From NCBI GenBank assembly GCA_034440615.1, contig JAOTOM010003979.1, positions 1 to 64,000 of the forward strand: a stretch of DNA of 64,000 nucleotides, written 5' to 3'. Each line of letters begins with the position of its first letter. Position 1 is the stretch's first letter. This DNA is from Ashinkailepas kermadecensis (taxonomy: Eukaryota > Arthropoda > Thecostraca > Neolepadidae). The notes beneath the pieces are model-generated. The model saw nothing but the letters and a program-made list of their open reading frames with translations, made no database searches and was not told the DNA's origin. Position numbers and translations under genes: made by a program. Below are positions 35,669-47,455 of this stretch, piece by piece.

Positions 35669-36060
35669 CAAAATGCCGCCAGCTAGGAGAGCTAGAAGGC
35701 AGCGACACGACGGGTCGGCCGGGCGGTTGTCCGCGCACCGCCGGAACTCCGCCACTCCGCTGCCCTGGCACTCCGACACTCCGACACTCTGATGCGCGCT
35801 CTGCAGCCGAGCTGCGGGGCAGCCGCCGCCTCAACTGGCCATCTTGCCGGCAGGCGATCAATGGCACACGGCGGCGGCCATGACAGCCGGTCCTGCAGCC
35901 GACCCGGACCGTCACCCTTGACCTTGGGCCTCTGACCGCCGCCGGCCACGTCACGCCGACCTCCTGGCCCACCCCGATCACGTTCACCTTCACACGAGCG
36001 TCAAGACGAGCATGTTGAGCGTGAGCTCGGGCGTGAGCGGCGCACGCTCAGAGCGACTTG
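35669..36060 (-). promoter_or_regulatory. iRhom: CpG-rich candidate promoter and non-coding exon 1 of iRhom
   Basis: A GC/CpG-rich block just upstream (minus strand) of the first coding exon. It carries a YY1-like AAGATGGCCAG (minus strand, near 35,842) and a strong donor GGCATTTTG|GTGAGC whose exon would end at 35,669. Short upstream ATGs terminate quickly. An ACTCCGAC repeat lies at 35,755-35,790. Position, composition and donor fit a first exon; no transcription start is shown. Confidence 0.4.
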
Positions 36061-38329
36061 CCCGAGTCAATGAAGTTGAGTGCGGCTAGTGCTGACATCT
36101 CGCGAGAAGGAATGTACTTATGATATGCTCAATGAGCAGAAGGTGGCAGGAATAGACGGCACAAGGCGCGGTGGAGGCGGCTGCCACCCCAGGGATTTGA
36201 GTGGAGATATGCCTTTTTCGCTCGCCGGGCCTGCCGACAGGTCGGCTGAGGCTAAATATCCCCATAAACAATTATAGGACGCCCAAACCGCCAAGTTCGT
36301 TACGCCAAGAACTGCCAAATTTCCGCCATTGTTTGACTGGAGCAAAGCCTTGCCTGGAGCAGACTGTAGATCACCGCCGAGCACATGTAGCATGGCGCAC
36401 AGGTAGCACGGAGCACAGGTAACACCAAGCACAGCACCACGGAGTCAGAGTAGCAGATAGGAGTAGAGTAGGGAGCATCTAAGCAAGTAAAAGAACTTGG
36501 CGCCGTGGCTAATCTTGGGGCATATAGGATAGTTATCAAGTTCTTTCGATTGCTTCATGGACAACTATTTGTCACAGACACCGTGCTCCTCCCTCGTTGC
36601 CTCGATCCAGTCAATCAAGGGCGTACATTTGGCAAGCTTTAGCGTGGCGAACCTGTCAGCTTAGTCGTTCTTGAATTGTTCCTGGGGATGTTTGGCCTCA
36701 GCATGCAAACCAGCATTCACCGGGCAGGGGTGGGGATGTGTCTTGAAGAAAAAACCTATACCTTCCGATCTGCCTATGTTACGATAAAATGCAAGGCACC
36801 GTGTGAAAGCTCTGGTCAAGGAGAGCGCGAAGCATGCCTTACATTTGCATTTTGGCTGATATTGAGGTCACCAGGTCCTATTAGGTCAAGATATGGACAT
36901 GGACTTAATTCCCAGGAATTCGTTTAAAAAGTTGAGCTTGTTTTCTTTCGACATTGTCTTTTTCAAGAAATAACATCGAAGAATGCAGGTATATTGATCA
37001 AAGTGAAAAAGGTCAGGACGGTTTAGATCAGGTCGGGTCAGAATCAGGCTTGAAAACCAGCTTCCGATCTATGCATGTTTCAGTCAAAGCGAAAATGTTA
37101 TTGGCAAGCAAATATAGTCCAGAGCTCATATGACATTTTTGTCTTCATTTGCGGTCATACTGAGGTCGCTAAAGGTCATAGTAAGCTAACCCAGTGACAT
37201 TAACTTTGCTTTGCGGAATACCAATGCAAATGTCTTGGGTCCTTTCAACAGGACCATTTCAGTAAAATGTTTGTATCTGATTGATGTCCGAAAATTATAA
37301 GGTCAGGTCAGGTCACGCCGTATTTGTCAGGGCAGGTGAGTTCCAGCTTAAATATCTTAAGAAAATCAATTTTGAAATGCAAAAATTGTGTTAAAAAAGA
37401 ACCGATATGAATCTTAAACATCGTTGTAAGCTGAACAGCTTCTGACCTCTTGACCTGAACTTAGGTCACGCTGGGACAATGCATGGCTTGATAAAGTGAC
37501 CTCTTCGGTCTTCGCCCAAGTGTGCGCTACATGAAATGTAATTCAAAGAAAAGGTCAAATAATGTCAAATAAGGAAATATCACACCAGATGAAGTCCTTT
37601 CAGGCCATTCGTTGGCCAGCCCATGTTATGTCGCACGAGGTAGCGTAGTATGAATATTAAGTCAATTGATGTACGGATGCGCAGGCGGCCGATGACGTGT
37701 CTGTGGGGCATTTAGGCTCAACCCCATATCTACCAGGACGCAAAGTCTTTGAGCTCCCAGACTCAGGGGAGGCACTCGCACGCTCAAACGAGACCCCTCT
37801 CCACAGTACCTCGCAGGCTCGCCCTGGACTCACCTAGGCTGACCTGGGATGACCTTAGGTGGCCTTCTTTCAGCTTAAAAATTATGTGTGAAGTAATTTT
37901 CAACGCTGACTTCGATTTGATTGTCGAATGATATCCATAATCAGTCCGAGTTTAAGAAAAGGTCGCCACACGTTATCTGATATAGGCTTAGGTAGATCTG
38001 GGCTGACCTTTCATGATGTGACAACAAGAAGCGAATCTGTGATGAACAGGCAAAATATAAACGCTAAGCTGTCGATTCATGTGCAGGTGGTAAACTTATA
38101 TCCATAAACCTCGAAGGAATGATAAGTAAAGAATGACACCTCCACCCCACCCGATTACTTCTTTCCATATACCGCACTGCAAAGCCAGGGTGTCGCCACA
38201 AATGATGAGCCAGATCGTACCCTCCTGCACACTCCGAAAGACACTGATTGATCTCCGCCGAAGCGGGCACGAGCGGAGAGGCAGACGTGCTGTGTTGCCA
38301 AGAGGGCCCAGCTACGCACTGACAGGTTG
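36061..38329. other. Unassigned DNA rich in AGGTCA half-sites
   Basis: AGGTCA/TGACCT hexamers are frequent from 36,860 to 37,990, in both orientations and with irregular spacing (for example GGTCAGGTCAGGTCA at 37,303). No exon supported. A large-scale link to receptor binding is not shown. Confidence 0.5.
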
Positions 38330-38645
38330 TCGGCCTCCTGAAGCAGGATACCAGCCGGTCAGAGCCGGACGGAGCAGAATACCAGCCGGTCAGAACCGGC
38401 CGGAGCATGATAGCAGCCGGTCAGAGCTGGCCGGAACAGGATACCAGCCGGTCAGAGCTGGCCGGAGCAGGATATCAGCCGGTCAGAGCCGGCCGGAGAA
38501 GGATATCAGCCGGTCAGAGCCGGCCGGAACAGGATACCAGCCGGTCAGAGCTGGCCGGAGCAGGATATCAGCCGGTCAGAGCCGGCCGGAGAAGGATATC
38601 AGCCGGTCAGAGCCGGATGGAGCATGATACCAGCCGGCCAGAGCC
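38330..38645. repeat. 31-bp minisatellite, left part
   Basis: About ten copies of GGATAYCAGCCGGTCAGAGC + YGGCCGGARCA. The array stops where the LINE begins and reappears, same orientation, at 42,113-42,175 beyond the two LINE copies. Confidence 0.9.
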
Positions 38646-38649
38646 GGAT

Positions 38650-41647
38650 GGAGCATGGCTTGACTGGAGCCCGGCGCCGGGCCACCAGTCAAGCCGCATC
38701 CGGATATGCTCTTCTCATCGGGGCAATCAACTGCCAATCATTGAAGCCCAAGCTACTGGAACTATCCGACCACTTACACCATCACAAGTATGACCTCATG
38801 GGCCTCTGTGAGACCTGGTTCCGCCCAGCGACCCCGAGTCGCCTTCTCGTGCTGCCTGGATACCAGCTGTTCCGGGCCGATCGTCCGGACGGTCGTGGTT
38901 TTGGTGGTGTGGGACTGGCCGCCAGGGACGGTATCAGTGTGACCCCCATCAGGCTCGCCACCGCCGCGGTCCCCAACAACCGACTTGAGACGCTATGGAC
39001 ACTGGTGAGGCCAGACAGTAAGCGAAATTTATTATGTGTGCCGCCTATCGGCCTCCTAGGCGTATTATAGGGGACCTGAGGGCAGACTTTGATGACCTGA
39101 CGGATCAATTTCAGCGTATCATGGTGTATTATCCCCAGACCAAGGAGCTGATCTGCGGTGATCTTAATTGCTGCCTTTTAAAACCTGATCATGACTCCGC
39201 CAAAAAGATACTTTGTGATTTTATGTCTGACCACTCCTTGACTCAGTGTGTTTCATCTCCTACTTACCCAGCAGGATCCCTACTTGATGTATTAATTACT
39301 AACTGTCCCGCTTTTGTGAAACGTTGCGTAACCCAATTCTGTAATTTTAGTCCACATTATTTTATCCGTGCCTTGATCAGTGTACCTCGCTCTCGCCCGC
39401 GCCGATCAGCTGTTCGGTCTCGCTGTCTCCACCGGGTCGACCAAGCTGCGCTTCATGCTCACCTTATTAATGCTGACTGGTATAGTGTGTTTTCATCGCC
39501 GACTGTCACTCAGAAGTGGGACTGTTTTCTCAGTGTATTTCCACCGATTTTTGACGCCCATGCCCCGGTCGGAGCTGTGTCCATTCGCAATCCCAGCGCC
39601 CCCCCTCCAGTCACCGACACCACCAAAAATCTAATGTCTCGCCGTCGCGTGGCGTTGACTAAAGACGGTCACAGGTCACCAGAATATGTCGTCATAAACA
39701 GAGCGGTACGGTCCGCCATACGCCGTGACACCCGCAATGACATTCAGCGGCGCATCCAGGAGGACGGACGTCGATCGATGTGGCAGCACATCAGATCCAC
39801 CGTCAGTGGTGGGAAGCCCAGTCCGTAAGGTGCCCGACCCCACACCCGATGAACTGAACAATTATTTCGTTGGCATTGGTCCGCGTGTTGCGAGTGAGGT
39901 GAGAGAGTTGGGAGAGATGCCAGACCAAGCGTGCCGTCTACCACACGCTGTCCGAGCTGAGGACCGTCATCCTGGGGATGAGTGGCTCGTCGGCTTGCGG
40001 CGAGGACGGGGTCAGCATACACATGGTGCGCCTGTCCTTTGACGCGATCGGCACGGTGCTCCTGCATTTGGTCAACTCCAGCATTTCCTTTTCTGATGTT
40101 CCTCGATCCTGGAAGCACTCCCTCGTTCATCCTATCTTTAAGTCGGGCGATCCTACCAGCCCTTCCAACTACCATCCCATTTCCATAGTTCCTGTCATTG
40201 CCAAAATTGTAGAGCGTGCCATTCACCAGCAGCTCTACAATTACATGTCCCAAAACCACCTCCTGTCCTCAACCCAGCACGGTTTCCGTCCACGTCACTC
40301 GACAGAAACCGCGCTGACTTCCATGTCCGATCATATCCTATCTGCCAATGACCGAGGTGAGTTATCCCTTCTTTGCCTGCTGGACTTGAGCAAATGCTTT
40401 GATGTGATTGATCACTCAAGGCTCTTGACTAAATTAAGCATCCACGGTATCGACACTTCTTGGTTCTCTGCATACCTTTGCGATCATACCCAGAGTATCA
40501 GCCTCACTGACAATCTGGGCAATCTCAAAAGTCTACTCCGCTTCTCAACGGCATTGGTGTCTTTCAGGGATCTGCTCTCGGCCCGCTCCTCTACTGCATC
40601 TTCGCCAACGACCTCAGTCTGTTCGTTGAAGGTGCAGTGGTAGTCCAATATGCGAACGACACCCACATTTTGGTTAGTGGTAAAAAATCGGAATTTCGAA
40701 ACATCGTCACGAGGATGGAATATGTTTTGGCCTCTCTTAACTCTTGGTTTCGTGCATACGGCCTCAAAGTGAATGCCGGAAAGACTCAACTAATGCTGCT
40801 GGGAAGTCAGCAAAATTTGCGCCACACCCCCGAAATTACCGTAAAATTTCACGATCACAATCTAATTCCCATCTGGGACGCAAAAAATATCGGAATAATC
40901 TTTGACCGCTCTCTCAGCTGGGATTCCCACGTCTCCACCATCACTAGGCGCTGCTTCGGTACTTTGAGAGGTCTGTCGCATCTGAGGAGTTACCTGCCGC
41001 CCGCTGTCATCTCCGCTTTAGTCAATGCCTTGGTACTCTCGCAGATCCGGTATTGTATTTCGGTGTACGGCAATGGAACGGAAAAGAATCTGTCTCGCAT
41101 CCAAAACATTATTAACTATGCAGCAAAAGTAATTTTCGACCGCAAAAAAATTCATCATGTATCGGATCTTCTGGAGAAATTGGGCTGGCTGAAGGCGCGG
41201 GATCTCGTTCAGTACCACACGCTGACCTTACTGCATAAGGTGCGCCGCCTGGGTGAGCCAGAGTCACTAGCCTGCGAATTTGCTCTGGTATCACAGACAC
41301 GCGACAGGACCACCAGGCAAGACAGCGATCTGCACGTGCCCAGATTGCGAACGAACATGGGCAAGCGACGTTTTTGTAGTCTTGCGGCCAGGCAATACAA
41401 TGCCTTGCCGCCCGATCTGACGCGGCTACCCATCCCCCTGTTTGGACCGCACCTAAAGCGTCACCTGCGTAGGAACCCGGATTGTGGAGGCACTTAGCGC
41501 CTTATTTATGTGTCTGCTTTTATGACTGCTTGTAGACGATATCTGAATGTATGATACTTCTGCCGACCTCTTTTTATTTGCATGACGTGAGGCTGTAATA
41601 GCCACGAGTTAATTGTGGATGGCCTTAATACATGTCTGTCTGTCTGT
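38650..41647 (+). pseudogene. LINE (CR1/L2/Jockey-like non-LTR retrotransposon), frameshifted
   Basis: Encodes, across several frames, an apurinic-type endonuclease and a reverse transcriptase, the machinery for target-primed reverse transcription. Endonuclease motifs: INCQSL, CETWF (38,715-38,820), GDLNC (about 39,160). RT motifs: FRPRHSTETALTSMSDHI, LLDLSKCFDVIDH (40,380-40,415), FQGSALGPLLYCIF (about 40,565), and YAND at 40,650 where catalytic YADD is expected. C-terminal HTLTLLHKVRR ends at TAG 41,495. Frames shift at about 39,035, 39,800, 39,960 and 40,545. Ends in (TGTC)n at 41,633-41,647, as CR1/L2-type elements end in short repeats. Inactive; clade uncertain. Confidence 0.9.
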
Positions 41648-41657
41648 GATACCAGCA

Positions 41658-42112
41658 GGCAGACAGACAGACTTGTGTTTAGGTAATCCACAATGGACTT
41701 GTGGCTATTACGACCTCGCGTTAATTAGATAAAACAGCATAGCACAAAAGGTAACAATCATATAACAGTTAAACGGTGGTCATAAATGTCATAATAATTT
41801 TGTTTTTAATACAGCAGGGCGAGCAGCAAATCAGTCCGGCACGGGCGGCACGTTAAACAGGTGCCGCCGTAGGTGGCGACCAAAGATCGGCAGGGGAAGT
41901 CGCATCAGCTCGGGTGGCAGCGAGTTGTACATAAGTGGTGCTCTGGAGCTAAATCGTCTCTTCTCCATCTCTGTGCGGGACCGGGGGACATACAAGTGAT
42001 GGTCCTGACGGGTGGTTCGGTCACGTATCTCCGCCACGGTGGCGAGATCATGAGCCAGTGACTCTGGCTCACCATGACGGCGCACCTTGTGTGTGAGGCA
42101 CAGGGTGTGGTA
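41658..42112 (-). pseudogene. 5'-truncated copy of the same LINE, opposite strand
   Basis: Minus strand encodes YHTLCLTHKVRRHGEPESLA, IRDRTTRQD, EKRRFSSRAPLMYNSLPPEL, colinear with the C-terminus of the upstream LINE. The 3' region (AATAGCCACAAGTCCATTG) also matches and ends in the same (TGTC)n tail. Only about 455 bp remain. Separated from the first copy by 10 bp. Confidence 0.9.
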
Positions 42113-42175
42113 TCTGGCCAGCATGTCAGAGCCGGCCGAGGCAGGATACCAGCCCGTCAGAGCTGGCCGAAACAT
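42113..42175. repeat. 31-bp minisatellite, right part
   Basis: Two copies (GTCAGAGCCGGCCGAGGCAG, GATACCAGCCCGTCAGAGCT) of the unit seen at 38,330-38,645, in the same orientation. Confidence 0.85.
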
Positions 42176-42224
42176 TTCCCGGCATCCAGGCTCGCGGCAA
42201 CCAGGGGAGCGGCGACTCACACAA

Positions 42225-44400
42225 CACCGTGCCGCGGCACACACACCACTGTGCCGTCTCCTGCACGAGTATCGCTTCCTCTGCCCTCTGCCGTACCACG
42301 GCACACACACCACTGTGCCGTCTCCTGCATGGGCATCGCTTCCTCTGCCGTCTGCCGTACCGCGGCCCACACACCACTGTGTCGTCTCCTGCACGAGTAT
42401 CGCTTCCTCTGCCGTCTGCCGCACACACCACTGTGCCGTCTCCTGCATGGGCATCGCTTCCTCTGCCCTCTGCCGTACCACGGCACACACACCACTGTGT
42501 CGTCTCCTGCACGAGTATCGCTTTCTCTGCCCTCTGCCGTACCGCGGCCCACACACCACTGTGACGTCTCCTGCACGAGTGTCGCTTCCTCTGCCCTCTG
42601 CCGTACCGCGGCCCACACACCACTGTCTCGTCTCCTGCACGAGTATCGCTTCCTCTGCCCTCTGCCGTACCGCGGCACACACACCACTGTGTCGTCTCCT
42701 GCACGAGTATCGCTTCCTCTGCCCTCTGCCGTACCGCGGCACACACACCACTGTGTCGTCTCCTGCACGAGTATCGCTTCCTCTGCGGTACCGCGGCACA
42801 CACACCACTGTGTCGTCTCCTGCACGAGTATCGCTTCCTCTGACCTCTGCCGTACCGCGGCACACACCACTGTGTCGTCTCCTGCACGAGTATCGCTTCC
42901 TCTGCCCTCTGCCATACCGCGGCCCACACACCACTGTGACGTCTCCCGCACGAGTGCCGCTTCCTCTGCCGTACCGCGGCACACACACCACTGTGTCATC
43001 TCCTGCACGAGTATCGCTTCCTCTGACCTCTGTCGTACCGCGGCCCACACACTACTGTGTCGTCTCCTGCACGAGTATCGCTTCATCTGACCTCTGCCGT
43101 ACCGTGGCACAAACCACTGTGTCGTCTCCTGCACGAGTATCGCCTCCTCTGCCGTACCGCGGCACACACACCACTGTGACGTCTCCTGCACGATTATCGC
43201 CTCCTCTGACCTCTGCCGTACCGCAGCACACACACCACTGTGACGTCTCCTGCACGAGTATCGCTTCCTCTGACCTCTGCTGTACCGCGGCACACACCAC
43301 TGTGTCGTCTCCTGCACGAGTATCGCTTCCTCTGCCCTCTGCCGTACCGCGGCACACACCACTGTGTCGTCTCCTGCACGAGTATCGCTTCCTCTGACCT
43401 CTGTCGTACCGCGGCCCACACACTACTGTGTCGTCTCCTGCACGAGTATCGCTTCATCTGATCTCCGCCGTACCGTGGCACAAACCACTGTGTCGTCTCC
43501 TGCACGAGTATCGCCTCCTCTGCCGTACCGCGGCACACACATCACTGTGTCGTCTCCTGCACGAGTATCGCTTCATCTGACCTCTGCCGTACCGTGGCAC
43601 AAACCACTGTGTCGTCTCCTGCACGAGTATCGCCTCCTCTGCCGTACCGCGGCACACACACCACTGTGTCGTCTCCTGCACGAGTATCGCTTCCTCTGAC
43701 CTCTGTCGTACCGCGGCCCACACACTACTGTGTCGTCTCCTGCACGAGTATCACTTCATCTGACCTCTGCCGTACCGTGGCACAAACCACTGTGTTGTCT
43801 CCTGCACGAGTATCGCCTCCTCTGCCTTACCGCGGCACACACACCACTGTGACGTCTCCTGCACGAGTATCGCCTCCTCTGACCTCTGCCGTACCGCGGC
43901 ACACACACCACTGTGCCGTCTCCTGCACGAGTATCGCTTCCTCTGACCTCTGCCGTACCGCGGCCACACACCACTGTGTCGTCTCCTGCACGAGTATCGC
44001 TTCCTCTGCCCTCTGCCGTACCGCGGCCACACCACTGTGTCGTCTCCTGCACGAGTATCGCTTCCTCTGACCTCTGTCGTACCGCGGCCCACACACTACT
44101 GTGCCGTCTCCTGCACGAGTATCGCTTCATCTGACCTCTGCCGTACCGTGGCACAAACCACTGTGTCGTCTCCTGCACGAGTATCGCCTCCCTCTGCCGT
44201 ACCGCGGCACACACACCACTGTGACGTCTCCTGCACGATTATCGCCTCCTCTGACCTCTGCCGTACCGCGGCCCACACACACCACTATGTCGTCTCCTGC
44301 ACGAGTATCGCTTCCTCTGACCTCTGCTGTACCGCGGCACACACCACTATGTCGTCTCCTGCACGAGTATCGCTTCCTCTGCCGTGCCGCGACACTCCAC
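42225..44400. repeat. 64-bp minisatellite, about 34 copies
   Basis: The unit is CGTCTCCTGCACGAGTATCG + CTTCCTCTGCCCTCTGCCGT + ACCGCGGCACACACACCACT + GTGT. It has shorter variants (49-62 bp) lacking the CCCTCTG or one CA step. Variants recur in blocks (the group TCATCTGACCTCTGCCGTAC + CGTGGCACAAACC appears about five times), giving higher-order periodicity near 155-240 bp. Frames of 400-436 codons on both strands change phase with unit length, so I treat them as non-coding. Confidence 0.95.
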
Positions 44401-44779
44401 GAATCCAAACTGTAGCTCGCTTGGCTGCTGGAAAGAAGCCCGCAGCTCCTCAATCATTATCATGTCCCAGCAGCTTGGCTAGGATGGACACAAGGCCTAC
44501 AGTTAATTGTCAAGGAAATCAGAATCCCAGCCGCTCCTCTGTTCCGGAAAAGCGACCTTGATATAACGGATTACTCTTCTTTACCAAGCGACATTGATTA
44601 ACGGATTACTTTTCTTATTGGGGAGCTGATGACTGTTTGCTTGATTAATATTTACTTTCCTACGTTTATCGTGCTGACATGAACCAGCCTATATATATAT
44701 ATATGAGTCTGACGATGTCCTGTGACATCTCAAGTGTTTCAAGTGTTTCCAATTCTACCCCAGCCTGAGGCTGCGCCAC

Positions 44780-45258
44780 CTCCAGGTGTTGTGGCATCGT
44801 CTAGTTGTGGCCCTATGGTGCTGCAGCCTCATCCTGTTGTGGCCTCATACTGTTGCTACCACATGCTGTTGTGACCTGGTGCTGTCGCAGCCTCATGCTG
44901 TTGTGACCTGGTGCTGTCGTAGCCTCATGCTGTTGTGACCTGGTGCTGTCGCAGCCTCATGCTGTTGTGACCTGGTGCTGTCGCAGCCTCATGCTGTTGT
45001 GACCTGGTGCTGTCGCAGCCTCATGCTGTTGTGACCTGGTGCTGTCGCAGCCTCATGCTGTTGTGACCTGGTGCTGTCGCAGCCTCATGCTGTTGTGACC
45101 TGGTGCTGTCGCAGCCTCATGCTGTTGTGACCTGGTGCTGTCGCAGCCTCATGCTGTTGTGACCTGGTGCTGTCGCAGCCTCATGCTGTTGTGACCTGGT
45201 GCTGTCGCAGCCTCATGCTGTTGTGACCTGGTGCTGTCGCAGCCTCATGCGGCTGCGG
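44780..45258. repeat. 32-bp minisatellite (CTGTTGTGACCTGGTGCTGT)
   Basis: About 12 near-identical copies of CTGTTGTGACCTGGTGCTGT + CGCAGCCTCATG, preceded by three diverged copies. Confidence 0.95.
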
Positions 45259-46154
45259 CCAAATGAAGATGAGATCACCTCCTGGCAGTCTCGTCATCAA
45301 TCGTATAGCAGCAATGGACCCACAGCGACCCAAATATATGCAAAATGTGGTAGTTGCAATAACATGAACTGATCACATTTAACCCGGCTTCCACTGGCAT
45401 ATTCTCGTATACATTAGTCACTGGGGAGGGGCGGTGGTAGCTCTCTCATAACCACTGAACCAATGGACGAATCCAAAGGAGGCCAGATGTTGCTCCCTGA
45501 CAGGAGTCAACAAGATAATCCAACAAATAAATATAGTCAGAATTAATTGTGTTGGCCTTGAGGATATTGATGTCGTATCTGATCATGTCAAGTAAAAATA
45601 CATCGAATATTTATTGAACATGTTTACCTCTAGAATTCGTCTGAAAAGTGTTCGCATAAGTGAATATGCATCACAGGGAAAACTTGCACATGCAACATGC
45701 ATGCAATCAAATCAGGTGAAGGTCAGATGAGGTCAGTTGAGGTCACTGCGCATTTGTGCATACCTGATGTCACTGGGGCCCTGAGGCCCTGAAGCCTTAT
45801 CTGGGGTCATTGCGCATTTGTGTGGACCTACCGCATGCGATGCATTTTCGTCACTCATATTACGCACAAAATTACGCCAATACGTCACATAGTGGTATAT
45901 ATATCCGCCAATACATCATATGTGACATCACATTATCATGTCCTTAGTGTATTCTCATCAACCACATCCATGCTAACATGTGTTTTTTTCAGTAAGTGTT
46001 TCGTTACACAGCATGTGCACACATCTAAATGCATGTACAAATGTGAATGTAATGTACATACACACGTGATCGATGCGGACCTACAACAAAGAGCAGATGC
46101 CCGCGGGATTAAAGGGAGATAAAGTAGACGGCAGGATAGACAGACTAAAGCATG
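45259..46154. other. Unassigned single-copy DNA
   Basis: A cluster of AGGTCA-type motifs (45,715-45,745) is the only notable feature. Confidence 0.5.
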
Positions 46155-46312
46155 GTTGGTTGGTTATTGGTTTTACGACACGTCGACCGTTGAGTCATAT
46201 AGCGTCGCCAATCTCTCACGCCGATTGGTCGCGGGCGAAGAGTAGCGACGGGTGAGACTCGAACCCACAATCTTTCGATTGTGAGACGAGCATCCTACCC
46301 CTAGACCACTCC
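46155..46312 (-). mobile_element. tRNA-derived SINE, Pro-like head, slightly 5'-truncated
   Basis: Matches the copies at 19,916 and 26,367, but the 5' GGGGGACGAG end is replaced by unrelated sequence after the box A TCTAGGGGTAGGATG. No target duplication seen. It is followed 115 bp later by the 27-bp array. Confidence 0.85.
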
Positions 46313-46426
46313 TGGTCCAGAGATGCACTACGACGCTCCAGCGCGGCGGTGCTCTTGAAGCGGACCACATGGACCGGACGGCCACTCCAGCGCCTGGCGG
46401 CACAACAGACAACACAATCACTGGTG

Positions 46427-47455
46427 GGCAGTACAGAATCAGTGGGAGACATGGGCAGTAGAGAATCAGTGGGAAACATGGGCAGTACAGAATCAGTGGG
46501 AACATGGGCAGTGCGGAATCAGTAGGAAACATGGGCAGTACAGAATCAGTGGGAAACATGGGCAGTAGAGAATCAGTGGGAAACATGGGCAGTACAGAAT
46601 CAGTGGGAAACATGGGCAGTAGAGAATCAGTGGGAAACATGGGCAGTAGAGAATCAGTGGCAGACATGGGAAGTGCAGAATCAGTGGGAAACATTGGCGG
46701 TAGAGAATCAGTGGGAAACATAGGCAGTACAGAATCAGTGGGAAACATGGGCAGTAGAGAATCAGTGGGAAACATGGGCAGTACAGAATCAGTGGGAAAC
46801 ATGGGCAGTAGAGAATCAGTGGGAAACATGGGCAGTACAGAATCAGTGGGAAACATGGGCAGTAGAGAATCAGTGGGAAACATGGGCAGTAGAGAATCAG
46901 TGGGAAACATGGGTAGAGCAGAATCAGTGGGTAACATGGGCAGTAGAGAATCAGTGGGAAACATGGGCAGTAGAGAATCAGTGGGAAACATGGGCAGTAC
47001 AGAATCAGTGGGAACATGGGCAGTGCAGAATCAGTGGGAAACATTGGCAGTAGAGAATCAGTGGGAAACATGGGCAGTAGAGAATCAGTGGGTAACATGG
47101 GCAGTACAGAATCAGTGGGAAACATGGGCAGTACAGAATCAGTGGGAAACATGGGCAGTACAGAATCAGTGGGAAACATGGGCAGTACAGAATCAGTGGG
47201 AAACATGGGCAGTACAGAATCAGTGGGAAACATGGGCAGTAGAGAATCAGTGGGTAACATGGGCAGTACAGAATCAGAAGAAAACATAGGCAGTAGAGAA
47301 TCAGTTGGAAACATGGGCAGTACAGAATCAGTGGGAAACATGGGTAGAGCAGAATCAGTGGGTAACATGGGCAGTAGAGAATCAGTGGGAAACATGGGCA
47401 GTAGAGAATCAGTGGAAAACATGGACAGTGCAGGATCAGTAGGAAACATAGGCAT
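46427..47455. repeat. 27-bp minisatellite, about 38 copies
   Basis: GAATCAGTGGGAAACATGGG + CAGTA(C/G)A. Twenty-seven bp is nine codons (plus ESVGNMGS(T/R), minus PMFPTDS(L/V)LP), so frames of 261-320 codons appear on both strands. One-base deletions at about 46,500 and 47,012 break both frames. The C/G variants are interspersed, not blocked. Confidence 0.95.

Noticed and set aside
41658..42175. Copy-2 LINE joined to its own 5' UTR (31-bp repeat) by internal deletion, or a twin-priming inversion
   Set aside because: The 31-bp repeat has the same orientation on both sides of the pair, so relative to copy 2 it is reversed. Both copies contain the same 3' end, which twin priming would not give.
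42087..43397. 436-codon plus and 400-405-codon minus frames
   Set aside because: They traverse the 64-bp array, changing phase with unit length; only the extreme end of one is real, and that is the LINE C-terminus at 41,831-42,112.
46173..47455. Large PMFPTDS/ESVGNMGS repeat proteins
   Set aside because: One-base deletions at about 46,500 and 47,012 break both strands' frames, and units show no codon-position bias by eye.
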